Notes under the pieces: generated by a model | Databases searched by the model: none | The model's input: the letters and a program-made list of their open reading frames with translations, nothing else | What the model was told of the DNA's origin: nothing | Shown here: positions 5,197-11,152 of the stretch, piece by piece | Layout: each line of letters opens with the position of its first letter | How positions within the stretch are numbered: position 1 is the stretch's first letter | Made by a program: the position numbers and the translations under genes | NCBI GenBank assembly: GCA_023426435.1 | Contig: JAFAAS010000020.1 | Coordinates: forward strand, 1 to 11,152 | Direction of reading: 5' to 3' | DNA from: Verrucomicrobiota bacterium | GTDB taxonomy: Bacteria; Verrucomicrobiota; Verrucomicrobiia; Opitutales; Opitutaceae | DNA: 11,152 nucleotides

Positions 5197-7143
5197 ATGA
5201 CAACCGGAGGAGTCGAGGTTGGCGTGGGCCGGTGTTTGCGGGTTTGGGAATGGGCGCAGGTGGCGTTGCTCGTCGGGAATCTCGCGTGGACGACGTTGTG
5301 CCTTGGTGGATACAGGCCGGAGACGATGGTGGTGACGACCGCGTTGAGCGCGGCGCTGCTCGTGGTGCATCTGATTGGGTTTGTGATGTGGCGCGAGGAT
5401 CTGGCCGGGTGGAGCGGGCAAGTGGCGCGGGTGCATCCGGCGGGAGGGTGGTTGCTGCCCTTTCTCGCGTATGCGGCGGCGAACGTGGTTTTCGTTTCGC
5501 CGGTGAAGTGGGTGGGGTGGCGCGACTGGATTGGATGGGCGCAGATGATTGCGGTGTTCTGGGTGGTGTTGAACGGCGTGCGAACGCGCGAGGCTCGCGC
5601 GGTGCTGTTCGGAGCGATCGTGATGCTGGCGGTTGGGGCGGCGGTGCTGGCGTGTTATCAGCGATTCGTGCGGCCGGACTGGCTGATGATGGGGCGGGTG
5701 CAGGCGGATCAGTTTATTGGGCGCGCGAGCGGGCCGTTTGGGATTCCCAATAGTTTGGGCGCGTTGTTGCTGCTCGGATTGTTTCCGGTGGGGGCGTTGG
5801 TGTTTCGGCGCGGCGCGAGCGCGGTGCAACGGGTGTTTTGGGGATATGTGGCGGCGGTGTTGCTGTTGGGACTTGGGCTGACGATCAGCCGTGGAGCGTG
5901 GCTGGCGGCGGTGGTGGGGGGGATCGCCTGGCCGATTTTCGGCGCTCGTGGAGGGATGGGGAGGCGGCTGCTGTGGGCCTTTGGGGCGGCGGTGGCGTTG
6001 GGCGCGACGGTGGTGACGCTATTTTTGACGGTGCCCCTGGTGCGGGAGCGGCTCACGAGCTTGAAGACGGACGTCGGCGAAAAAACGCGGCCGATCATGT
6101 GGCGCGGCGCGTGGAAGATTTTCAGCGAGCATCCGATGTGGGGGAGCGGTGCGGGCAGCTACAATGTGGCGTTTGAGAAGCACCGGCCGGAGCGTTTCCA
6201 GGACGACCCGAAGTGGGCGCATAATGATTATTTGAATACGCTGAGCGATTACGGGGCGGTGGGATTCGGGTTGTTCTTCGGGGCGGTGGGCATCGTGGCG
6301 TGGCGGTGTGCGCGAAGTAGAACCGACGCGGCGCGAACGAAGGAGGGAGGACGAAGCGTGCGGGACGGACTGCCGGTGGCGGGGATGACGGCGGGGCTGG
6401 CGGCGTTTGGGCTGCAGCTTGGGGTGGATTTCCATTTCAAGATTCCGGCGCTCGCGATGATCTTTGGCGCGATGGCGGCGCTGGTCGTGCAAGGACGCTG
6501 GCCGGCGCGCCGGAGTGAAGCGGGGAAGGTGGCCGCGGTGGAGCGGGATGTGTGTGTGGCGATGGCGACGTTTGCGGCGGCGGGGTGGGTGTGGTTCGTG
6601 AACCCGCTGTTTCGCGCGGAGGCGCTGCGTTACGAAGCACGCGAAATGATCGATCGACTGGCGGTGCGCGAAACGCCGTTGAGCGAGTGGCGGCCGGTAT
6701 TGGCGGAGGCGATGGACAGGTTGAGTCGCGCGACCGAGTTCGATCCAAAGAATGGCGCGGTGTGGGCGGATGTTTCGTATGCGACGGCATTGTTTGCGCA
6801 GAGCGAGCCGGCGCAGGTGGTGGAGCTTGGTCAGAAGGCGGAGCGATCGGCGGAGCAGGCGCTCGATTGCTCGCAGAGTGTCGCAGAATTTTGGATTCGC
6901 CGCGGTGTGGCGCTCGATTTGCAAGGACGGCGGGTGGAGGCCGGCGGCGCGTTTGTCGAAGCGCTGAAACTGGCGCCGGCGAATGCGATCACCTGGTATT
7001 ATCAAGCGGCGCATTTGAGCTTGGATGCGGCGAATCGTCCGCGGGCGATGGCGGCGGTGGGAGTTGCCTTGCGTCTTGACCCTGGGAAGCGCGAGGCGCA
7101 AGCATTGCGACAGCGTTTGGCCGAACGCAGCCGCGCTCCCTGA
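5197..7143 (+). CDS. O-antigen ligase/polymerase-like (Wzy_C) membrane protein with C-terminal TPRs
   Basis: About 648 aa. The first ~450 residues are a polytopic membrane domain with roughly ten or more hydrophobic segments, the first near residue 18. Wzy_C/WaaL-type hallmarks: ISRGAWLAA (230-238), then a large periplasmic-type loop with SEHPMWGSGAGSY (310-322) and HNDYLNTLSDYGAVGFG (342-358). Relatives join or polymerise glycans on lipid carriers, and some glycosylate proteins (PglL). After the last membrane segments a soluble tail carries TPR-like helices (RATEFDPKNGAVWAD; GRRVEAGGAFVEALKLAPANAITWYYQ; AVGVALRLDPGKREAQAL). Start: the ATG at 5197 has GGAG only one base away; a GTG at 5224 with GAGG five bases upstream is a good alternative. 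Codons before 5197 cross the terminator. The fecR-type gene follows after 11 nt, so they are probably cotranscribed. The actual substrate cannot be deduced. Confidence 0.88.
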   Translation: MTTGGVEVGVGRCLRVWEWAQVALLVGNLAWTTLCLGGYRPETMVVTTALSAALLVVHLIGFVMWREDLAGWSGQVARVHPAGGWLLPFLAYAAANVVFVSPVKWVGWRDWIGWAQMIAVFWVVLNGVRTREARAVLFGAIVMLAVGAAVLACYQRFVRPDWLMMGRVQADQFIGRASGPFGIPNSLGALLLLGLFPVGALVFRRGASAVQRVFWGYVAAVLLLGLGLTISRGAWLAAVVGGIAWPIFGARGGMGRRLLWAFGAAVALGATVVTLFLTVPLVRERLTSLKTDVGEKTRPIMWRGAWKIFSEHPMWGSGAGSYNVAFEKHRPERFQDDPKWAHNDYLNTLSDYGAVGFGLFFGAVGIVAWRCARSRTDAARTKEGGRSVRDGLPVAGMTAGLAAFGLQLGVDFHFKIPALAMIFGAMAALVVQGRWPARRSEAGKVAAVERDVCVAMATFAAAGWVWFVNPLFRAEALRYEAREMIDRLAVRETPLSEWRPVLAEAMDRLSRATEFDPKNGAVWADVSYATALFAQSEPAQVVELGQKAERSAEQALDCSQSVAEFWIRRGVALDLQGRRVEAGGAFVEALKLAPANAITWYYQAAHLSLDAANRPRAMAAVGVALRLDPGKREAQALRQRLAERSRAP

Positions 7144-7154
7144 ATCCAGCTCAC

Positions 7155-8105
7155 ATGCGCCCGTTCAAACTGATTTCGTGGCTGCTGCTTTGCGGCACGC
7201 TCGCTTTTATGGCTGCTTCCGCGCACGCGCAAACCGGTCGAGTGCCCGGGCGAATCGTCGCGGCGAAAGTGACGGGAACGGTGACGGCGATCGATCTTGC
7301 GACGCAGGAGACGAGGACGCTGACGACTTCGGATGCGGTGTCGCAGCAGACGCGGATCGTGACGGGCGCGAACTCGAGTGTGATCCTCGTTTTCTCGAAC
7401 GGTGCTTCGCTGAATGTCGGCGCGGATTCGTCGATGGACATCGAGGAGTTTTTGCAGGACCCGTTTCAGACGGAAGTCGCGATGGCGACGTTGGAGGCGG
7501 AACCGACGAGTTCGACGACGAGCGTGCGGCTGACGCGCGGCGAACTGGTGGGCAATGTGAAGAAGCTGAATCAGGCGGGCGGATCGAGTTTCACGGTGAA
7601 CACGCCGGTGGGCGCGGCGGGCATTCGCGGGACGACCTTTCGAATTGTTTTTCGTCCGGACGCGAGTGGGCGGGTGTTTTTCACGCTGAGCACGGCGGAA
7701 GGTGTGGTGTTATTTGAAGCGCCGGCGGCGGAAGGCGTGTCGGTTGAGACGGGCAACGAAGTGGCGGTGTCGGTGGACGTGACCGTGGATGAAGCGACGG
7801 GAACGGTGACGTTGAACTCGGCGCCGACGGTGGAAGGTTTGACGCAGGCATCGCCGCAGGCGCTGGCGGCGATCGAAGCGGCGGCGAATGACATCGTGCA
7901 GGCGTCGGCCGCGGTGATTATCAGCACGAGTTCGAGTTCGACAACGGATACGGGTTCGCCGCCGCAAGGGTCCGAGCAGAACCCGGAGACGAAGGGCGAG
8001 GACAATGCGAAGCAGTCCAATCTGCTGAAGGAGCAGCAGAGTCCGGTTTTTGGTCCGACTACACCGCAGACCTCGACGACGCCGGGAGACGGTAAGGAGG
8101 AGTGA
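7155..8105 (+). CDS. Secreted FecR-domain protein
   Basis: 316 aa. A signal peptide (KLISWLLLCGTLAFMAASAHA, cleavage after A25) indicates export to the periplasm. The mature protein begins with VTGTVTAID and a strand-rich region (LSNGASLNVGADS-like, about 75-95), then the FecR core SVRLTRGELVGNVKK and FTVNTPVGAAGIRGTTF (N149-T160 contains the TPVGAAGIRGT signature). The C-terminal third is low complexity (Ser/Thr, Gln/Pro/Glu). Unlike FecR proper it has no transmembrane anti-sigma segment and no neighbouring ECF sigma factor, so it belongs to the stand-alone FecR-domain class, thought to act as envelope sensors or ligand-binding proteins. The gene lies 11 nt after the Wzy-like gene and 152 nt before a CHASE2 cyclase; FecR and CHASE2 genes are commonly adjacent in other bacteria. 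No Shine-Dalgarno is visible. Confidence 0.9.
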   Translation: MRPFKLISWLLLCGTLAFMAASAHAQTGRVPGRIVAAKVTGTVTAIDLATQETRTLTTSDAVSQQTRIVTGANSSVILVFSNGASLNVGADSSMDIEEFLQDPFQTEVAMATLEAEPTSSTTSVRLTRGELVGNVKKLNQAGGSSFTVNTPVGAAGIRGTTFRIVFRPDASGRVFFTLSTAEGVVLFEAPAAEGVSVETGNEVAVSVDVTVDEATGTVTLNSAPTVEGLTQASPQALAAIEAAANDIVQASAAVIISTSSSSTTDTGSPPQGSEQNPETKGEDNAKQSNLLKEQQSPVFGPTTPQTSTTPGDGKEE

Positions 8106-8119
8106 GGGCGGGTGACGGG

Positions 8120-8182
8120 TTCGTGGTGTTGCCCCGAGAACCCTTTGAGGGAACCACGAATGGACACGAATGAACACGAATG
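8120..8182. repeat. CACGAATG-type repeat between fecR-like and cyclase genes
   Basis: Three copies of cacgaatg at 8155, 8165 and 8175, exactly 10 bp apart. The first copy also forms the right arm of a hairpin: ttcgtggt (8120-8127) pairs with accacgaa (8153-8160), with an inner ccct/aggg. I recall (T)GGACACGAATG arrays as dispersed intergenic repeats in Verrucomicrobiota and other phyla; this is from memory. The repeat lies in the 152-nt spacer and could separate expression of the two genes. Confidence 0.7.
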
Positions 8183-8257
8183 GAGCGGACCTCGTGTCGT
8201 TCGCGCGAGTTTTCGAGTAGCTGTGCTGGAGAGAGCCGGATTGGATCCGCGGTCCGC

Positions 8258-10552
8258 ATGACTCCGGTTCGGTCGAAAAAGAAGCAGACGTTTTCGTGGC
8301 TGCGGTGGGCGGTGCTGCTGGTGATTCCGGCGGTGTGGTGCGTGGCTACGCACGTGGGTTGGCTCGGGTTTCTCGAGAACAAGCTCGTCGATTGGCGGTT
8401 CCGGTATCGCGGCGAGATCGATGCGCCGGTGAAGGTGGTTTACGTCGACATCGATTCGCAATCGATTGCGGAGATTGGAGGGATGCCGTGGGACCGGACT
8501 TATTTTGCGCGAGTGGCGTCGGCTTTGATCGAGCGGGCGGGGGTGAAAGCGATTGGGATCGATGTGGTGTTTTCGGAGAACGGCGTGCCGGAGGCGGTCG
8601 ATCGGACCAAGCACGTGCGCGGGAATCTCGAGTTGGGGAAGTTTTTGTTTCGGGATCCGCCGGTGGTGTTGGCGGCGTCGTATGCGGCGGCGATCGATCG
8701 GGGGATTAACGGCGAGTTGGTTTTTCGGGATTTTCCGCTGATCCGCCGAATGGAGCCGGGGGAGGAAGGCGCGTTGCCGGAATTGCCGGCGTTGCGGACG
8801 CATCCGACGGATCCGAAGAAAGTGTGGAATCCGGCGCTGGTGGGATTGATCGACACGATCGATGGTGGAACGAGGACGGTGCCGGCGTTTGCGCCGACGG
8901 CGGTGCGCACGTATTTGCACTTATCGCTGGAATTGGCGCGGCTGCACTACGGGGTGGCGAATGACGGGGTGAGGATCGGCGCGAACGAGATCGAGTTGGT
9001 GCAAGAGGACGGGACGGTGGTCGCGCGCGTGCCGCTGCGGGATGGGCAGTTGATCGATGTGAATTGGTTTTCGAGATGGAGTTCGGCGAAGAATCCGCGC
9101 GTGCCGATTTCGACGACCTTTGCGTATGCGGAGATGCTGGCGTCGGAGGACGAAGAAGAGCGAGCGGCGGCGGAGGAGTTTTTTGGTCAGGAGGAGTTCA
9201 AGGATGCGATCGTGCTGATCGGTCCGGTGGATCCGCTGGAGCAGGATTTGGCGCCGACGCCCTTCGATGAAGTGCCGGTGCCGAAAGTTGGAATCCATGG
9301 CAACATGGTGAAGACGATTGTATCCGGAAAATACCTTCAGCGTTTACCGGCGTGGGGCGGAGTGGCGTGGTTGGATTTTGCGTTGGTGGTGGGATTGGCG
9401 ATGGGCGTGACGGCGCTGGCGGTGTCGGGCGGGGCGAGGGCGGCGTTGAACAAAGTGGCGAGCGTGGTGGCGATGGGCGCGTTTGCATGGCTGACCTTCG
9501 AGTTGTTCAGGATGCATCATCTCGTGTTGCCGCTGGCGCCGGTGTTGGGGGCGGCGTTCACGACGAGTTTTGCGGGAGTGATCTGGCAGTTGATGGAGGA
9601 GGAGAAGGCGAAAGGGCGGATCAAGGGGATGTTTGGCGCGTATGTGTCGCCGCAGCTGGTCGATCGCATGGTGGAGTCGGGCGAGGACCCGCAGCTCGGT
9701 GGTCACGATGAGGAGATCACGGCGTATTTTTCGGACATTCAGTCGTTCTCGACGTTTTCGGAGAAGCTCGGGTCGGGGCCGTTGGTGGAGTTGATGAACG
9801 AGTATCTGACGGCGTGCACGGACATCGTGCAGGAGGAAGGCGGGACGTTGGATAAATACATCGGCGATGCGGTGGTGGCGATGTTTGGCGCGCCGATGGC
9901 GTTGCCGGATCATGCGTATCGCGCGTGTGTGGCGACGCAGCGTGTGCACAAGAAACTCGGGGAGCTGCGGGAGAAATGGAAAGCGGAAGGAAAGCGGTGG
10001 CCGGAGATCGTGTGGAAGATGCAGTCGCGAATCGGGCTGAATTCGGGCGTATGCACGATCGGCAACATGGGGAGTCGCACGCGTTTCAATTATACGATGA
10101 TGGGCGACAACGTGAACCTGGCGGCGCGGATGGAGAGCGGAGCGAAGAGCTGGGGGTGTTACACGATGTGTGCGGAAGCGACGAAAGCGGCGTGCGTGCA
10201 GCGTGGAGGCGATCGCGTGGTGTTTCGTCCGCTCGGAAGGATCGTGGTGAAAGGGCGGACGCAGGCCGTGCCGATTTACGAGATCGTGGGATTGAAGGAG
10301 GATGTGTCGGAGAAAACGCGCGAGTGCCTCGCGTTGTTCGAGCGAGGGCTGGCGAGGTATTATGCGCGCGATTGGCGAGGCGCGTTGGAGTTGTTTGCGA
10401 AGAGCCGGGAGTTGGAGCCGAATGTGCCGGGGGTGACGCCGGGTGTGGTGAGCAATCCGTCTTTGGTTTATTTGGAGAAGGTGGTGCCGGAAGCGATGGA
10501 GGAGCCGCCGGGCGAGGATTGGGATGGGAGTTATGTGATGAAGGAGAAGTAG
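8258..10552 (+). CDS. CHASE2-domain class III adenylate cyclase
   Basis: 764-aa membrane receptor cyclase predicted to make cAMP in response to a periplasmic signal. Order: N-terminal membrane segment (about 14-33), CHASE2 sensor (about 38-360, with LVDWRFRYRG and VVYVDIDSQSI), three membrane segments (about 365-390, 398-415, 422-447), a short linker, the cyclase domain (about 485-665), and a TPR-like helix pair (about 688-722: LARYYARDWRGALELFAKSR). Catalytic residues are complete: metal Asp D493 (FSDIQ) and D537 (YIGDA), adenine-selecting K533 (LDKYIGD) and D617 (MMGDNVN), transition-state N620 and R624 (NLAAR). The K/D pair favours ATP over GTP. The ATG at 8258 is chosen because residues before it come from the CACGAATG repeat and lack domain similarity; an in-frame ATG at 8180 would lie inside that repeat. 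Probably functions with the adjacent FecR protein. Confidence 0.95.
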   Translation: MTPVRSKKKQTFSWLRWAVLLVIPAVWCVATHVGWLGFLENKLVDWRFRYRGEIDAPVKVVYVDIDSQSIAEIGGMPWDRTYFARVASALIERAGVKAIGIDVVFSENGVPEAVDRTKHVRGNLELGKFLFRDPPVVLAASYAAAIDRGINGELVFRDFPLIRRMEPGEEGALPELPALRTHPTDPKKVWNPALVGLIDTIDGGTRTVPAFAPTAVRTYLHLSLELARLHYGVANDGVRIGANEIELVQEDGTVVARVPLRDGQLIDVNWFSRWSSAKNPRVPISTTFAYAEMLASEDEEERAAAEEFFGQEEFKDAIVLIGPVDPLEQDLAPTPFDEVPVPKVGIHGNMVKTIVSGKYLQRLPAWGGVAWLDFALVVGLAMGVTALAVSGGARAALNKVASVVAMGAFAWLTFELFRMHHLVLPLAPVLGAAFTTSFAGVIWQLMEEEKAKGRIKGMFGAYVSPQLVDRMVESGEDPQLGGHDEEITAYFSDIQSFSTFSEKLGSGPLVELMNEYLTACTDIVQEEGGTLDKYIGDAVVAMFGAPMALPDHAYRACVATQRVHKKLGELREKWKAEGKRWPEIVWKMQSRIGLNSGVCTIGNMGSRTRFNYTMMGDNVNLAARMESGAKSWGCYTMCAEATKAACVQRGGDRVVFRPLGRIVVKGRTQAVPIYEIVGLKEDVSEKTRECLALFERGLARYYARDWRGALELFAKSRELEPNVPGVTPGVVSNPSLVYLEKVVPEAMEEPPGEDWDGSYVMKEK

Positions 10553-10588
10553 GCCGGCGATGCGGGGTGGAGCCGGGAATCCTTTGAG

Positions 10589-10647
10589 CCGCGAAGGGCG
10601 CGAAGGAACGCGAAGCAAACAGGCAGGGCGCTTCGTGTCCTTTGCGG
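10589..10647. repeat. CGCGAAGG-type inverted repeat
   Basis: Left arm ccgcgaagggcgcgaag (10589-10605), extended by gaacgcgaag, and right arm cttcgtgtcctttgcgg (10631-10647); 14 of 17 positions pair. It resembles in style the repeats at 1868-1940 and 8120-8182, giving a third unrelated sequence class of intergenic palindrome in one window. It fills most of the 160-nt gap between the cyclase and the next gene. Confidence 0.7.
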
Positions 10648-10712
10648 TGATGGCTCAGGTTGAAAAAGTTGTGGCGTGGGGGCGGGTAAGATGTTGGAGT
10701 GTCGGCTCGTCG

Positions 10713-11087
10713 ATGATTACCCCAATTGAAGCTCTCGCCGTCATCGACGGCTCGCTTTGCCAACTCGGACGCTCGGGTGAGCGCGCGGTGTGTCATGCGC
10801 CGCTGGCGACTGCGATTGTGGAATTTCGGAAAGGTCCGATGCGGACCTATGTGCGCGAGCATCCCTATGGGTTGCTGCCGGGTTTTCCGAATCTTTACTG
10901 CCTCGATGGCGATCTGCGGTTGATGTGGGTCGCGGAGTGGCCGGTGATGGACGATCTTTGCGGCGTGATCGTGGACGAGTTTCAGAACGAACTGATCGTG
11001 AAATCGCTCACCGGCGCGACGGTGCGGCTGGAGGCGAGCACGGGGCGGTTGTTGAGCTGGATGGGGAAGATTGAGGCGGCGGGTTAG
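10713..11087 (+). CDS. Unrecognised 124-residue protein
   Basis: I do not recognise the family. From the ATG at 10713 the protein begins MITPIEALAVIDGSLCQLGR and ends with a strand-rich half: GFPNLYCLDGDLRLMWVAEWP, a strand around CGVIVDEF, ELIVKSLTGATVRLEASTGRLL. The spacing of LYCLDGDLRLMW and ATVRLEASTGRLL recalls single blades of beta-propeller (PQQ-like) repeats, but this is only a resemblance. No signal peptide or membrane segment; probably cytosolic. The frame is open back to 10560, but those codons run through the CGCGAAGG repeat and look non-coding. GGAG occurs about 14 nt before the ATG, too far for a good Shine-Dalgarno. Amino-acid composition and codon use match neighbouring genes, so it is likely real. 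It may be cotranscribed with the cyclase, though a repeat intervenes. Confidence 0.72.
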   Translation: MITPIEALAVIDGSLCQLGRSGERAVCHAPLATAIVEFRKGPMRTYVREHPYGLLPGFPNLYCLDGDLRLMWVAEWPVMDDLCGVIVDEFQNELIVKSLTGATVRLEASTGRLLSWMGKIEAAG

Positions 11088-11088
11088 A

Positions 11089-11152
11089 GCGCCCGCGAGC
11101 GGGGTCCTATAAGGGGCGGGCTGGGCGCGGCGCGAAGGGATCGCTTGCGAGC
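11089..11152. repeat. REP-like arms at the window edge
   Basis: gcgcccgcgagcggggtcctat (split 11089-11100 and 11101-11110) is a diverged copy of the arm at 2011-2033, and gatcgcttgcgagc (11139-11152) matches the reverse complement of the 5' arm at 121-144. Both point the same way, and the second is cut by the window end. The element begins two bases after the stop codon of the preceding gene. Confidence 0.7.

Noticed and set aside
8155..8182. CRISPR-like array
   Set aside because: Three 8-nt units with 2-nt gaps are far too short for CRISPR repeats and spacers; no cas gene is present.
8180..8257. Upstream ATG for the CHASE2 cyclase
   Set aside because: The ATG is part of the CACGAATG repeat, and the added 26 residues lack the expected N-terminus.

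Overview
The window is GC-rich, strongly G-biased on the + strand, and carries several families of short intergenic palindromic repeats. Gene content is SRP RNA next to dnaX, a eukaryotic-type glutamine synthetase (GSII), a PP2C phosphatase with a small kinase-like partner, a Wzy-type membrane protein, and a FecR/CHASE2-cyclase pair. Repeat style and gene content suggest Verrucomicrobiota, possibly Opitutaceae. That placement is inference; no rRNA or species marker is present.

Layout. 1-106: SRP RNA (+). 121-189: REP-like palindrome. 221-1363: dnaX (+), ending two codons after an A10 run that contains the heptamer A AAA AAG in the correct phase. The -1 frame is open from there to 1797, so a longer tau-like product is likely. 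1798-2029: repeats. 2030-3759: three leftward genes, a kinase-fold protein and a PP2C phosphatase joined by an ATGA overlap, then a gamma-glutamylcyclotransferase-like protein. 3760-4018: divergent control region with a good sigma-54 promoter candidate facing right. 4019-5050: glutamine synthetase (+), closed by a clear intrinsic terminator. 5197-10552: three rightward genes, a polytopic O-antigen ligase/polymerase-like protein with TPRs, a secreted FecR-domain protein, and a CHASE2 class III adenylate cyclase. 10713-11087: an unrecognised 124-residue protein, followed by more REP-like sequence at the window edge.

How the parts work together. SRP RNA and dnaX are housekeeping neighbours. Glutamine synthetase is a stand-alone, apparently highly expressed, nitrogen-controlled unit. 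The leftward genes look like a small Ser/Thr phosphorylation module. The rightward block looks like an envelope-associated signalling cassette: polymer handling (Wzy-like), a periplasmic sensor or scaffold (FecR), and a sensor that would make cAMP (CHASE2 cyclase).

Most worth following: the inverted gamma/tau arrangement of dnaX, the very small kinase translationally coupled to PP2C, the sigma-54 promoter of the glutamine synthetase gene, and the repeat families that supply a stop codon and possibly part of the tau linker. Almost no start codon has a well-placed Shine-Dalgarno sequence, so starts were chosen mainly from protein homology.
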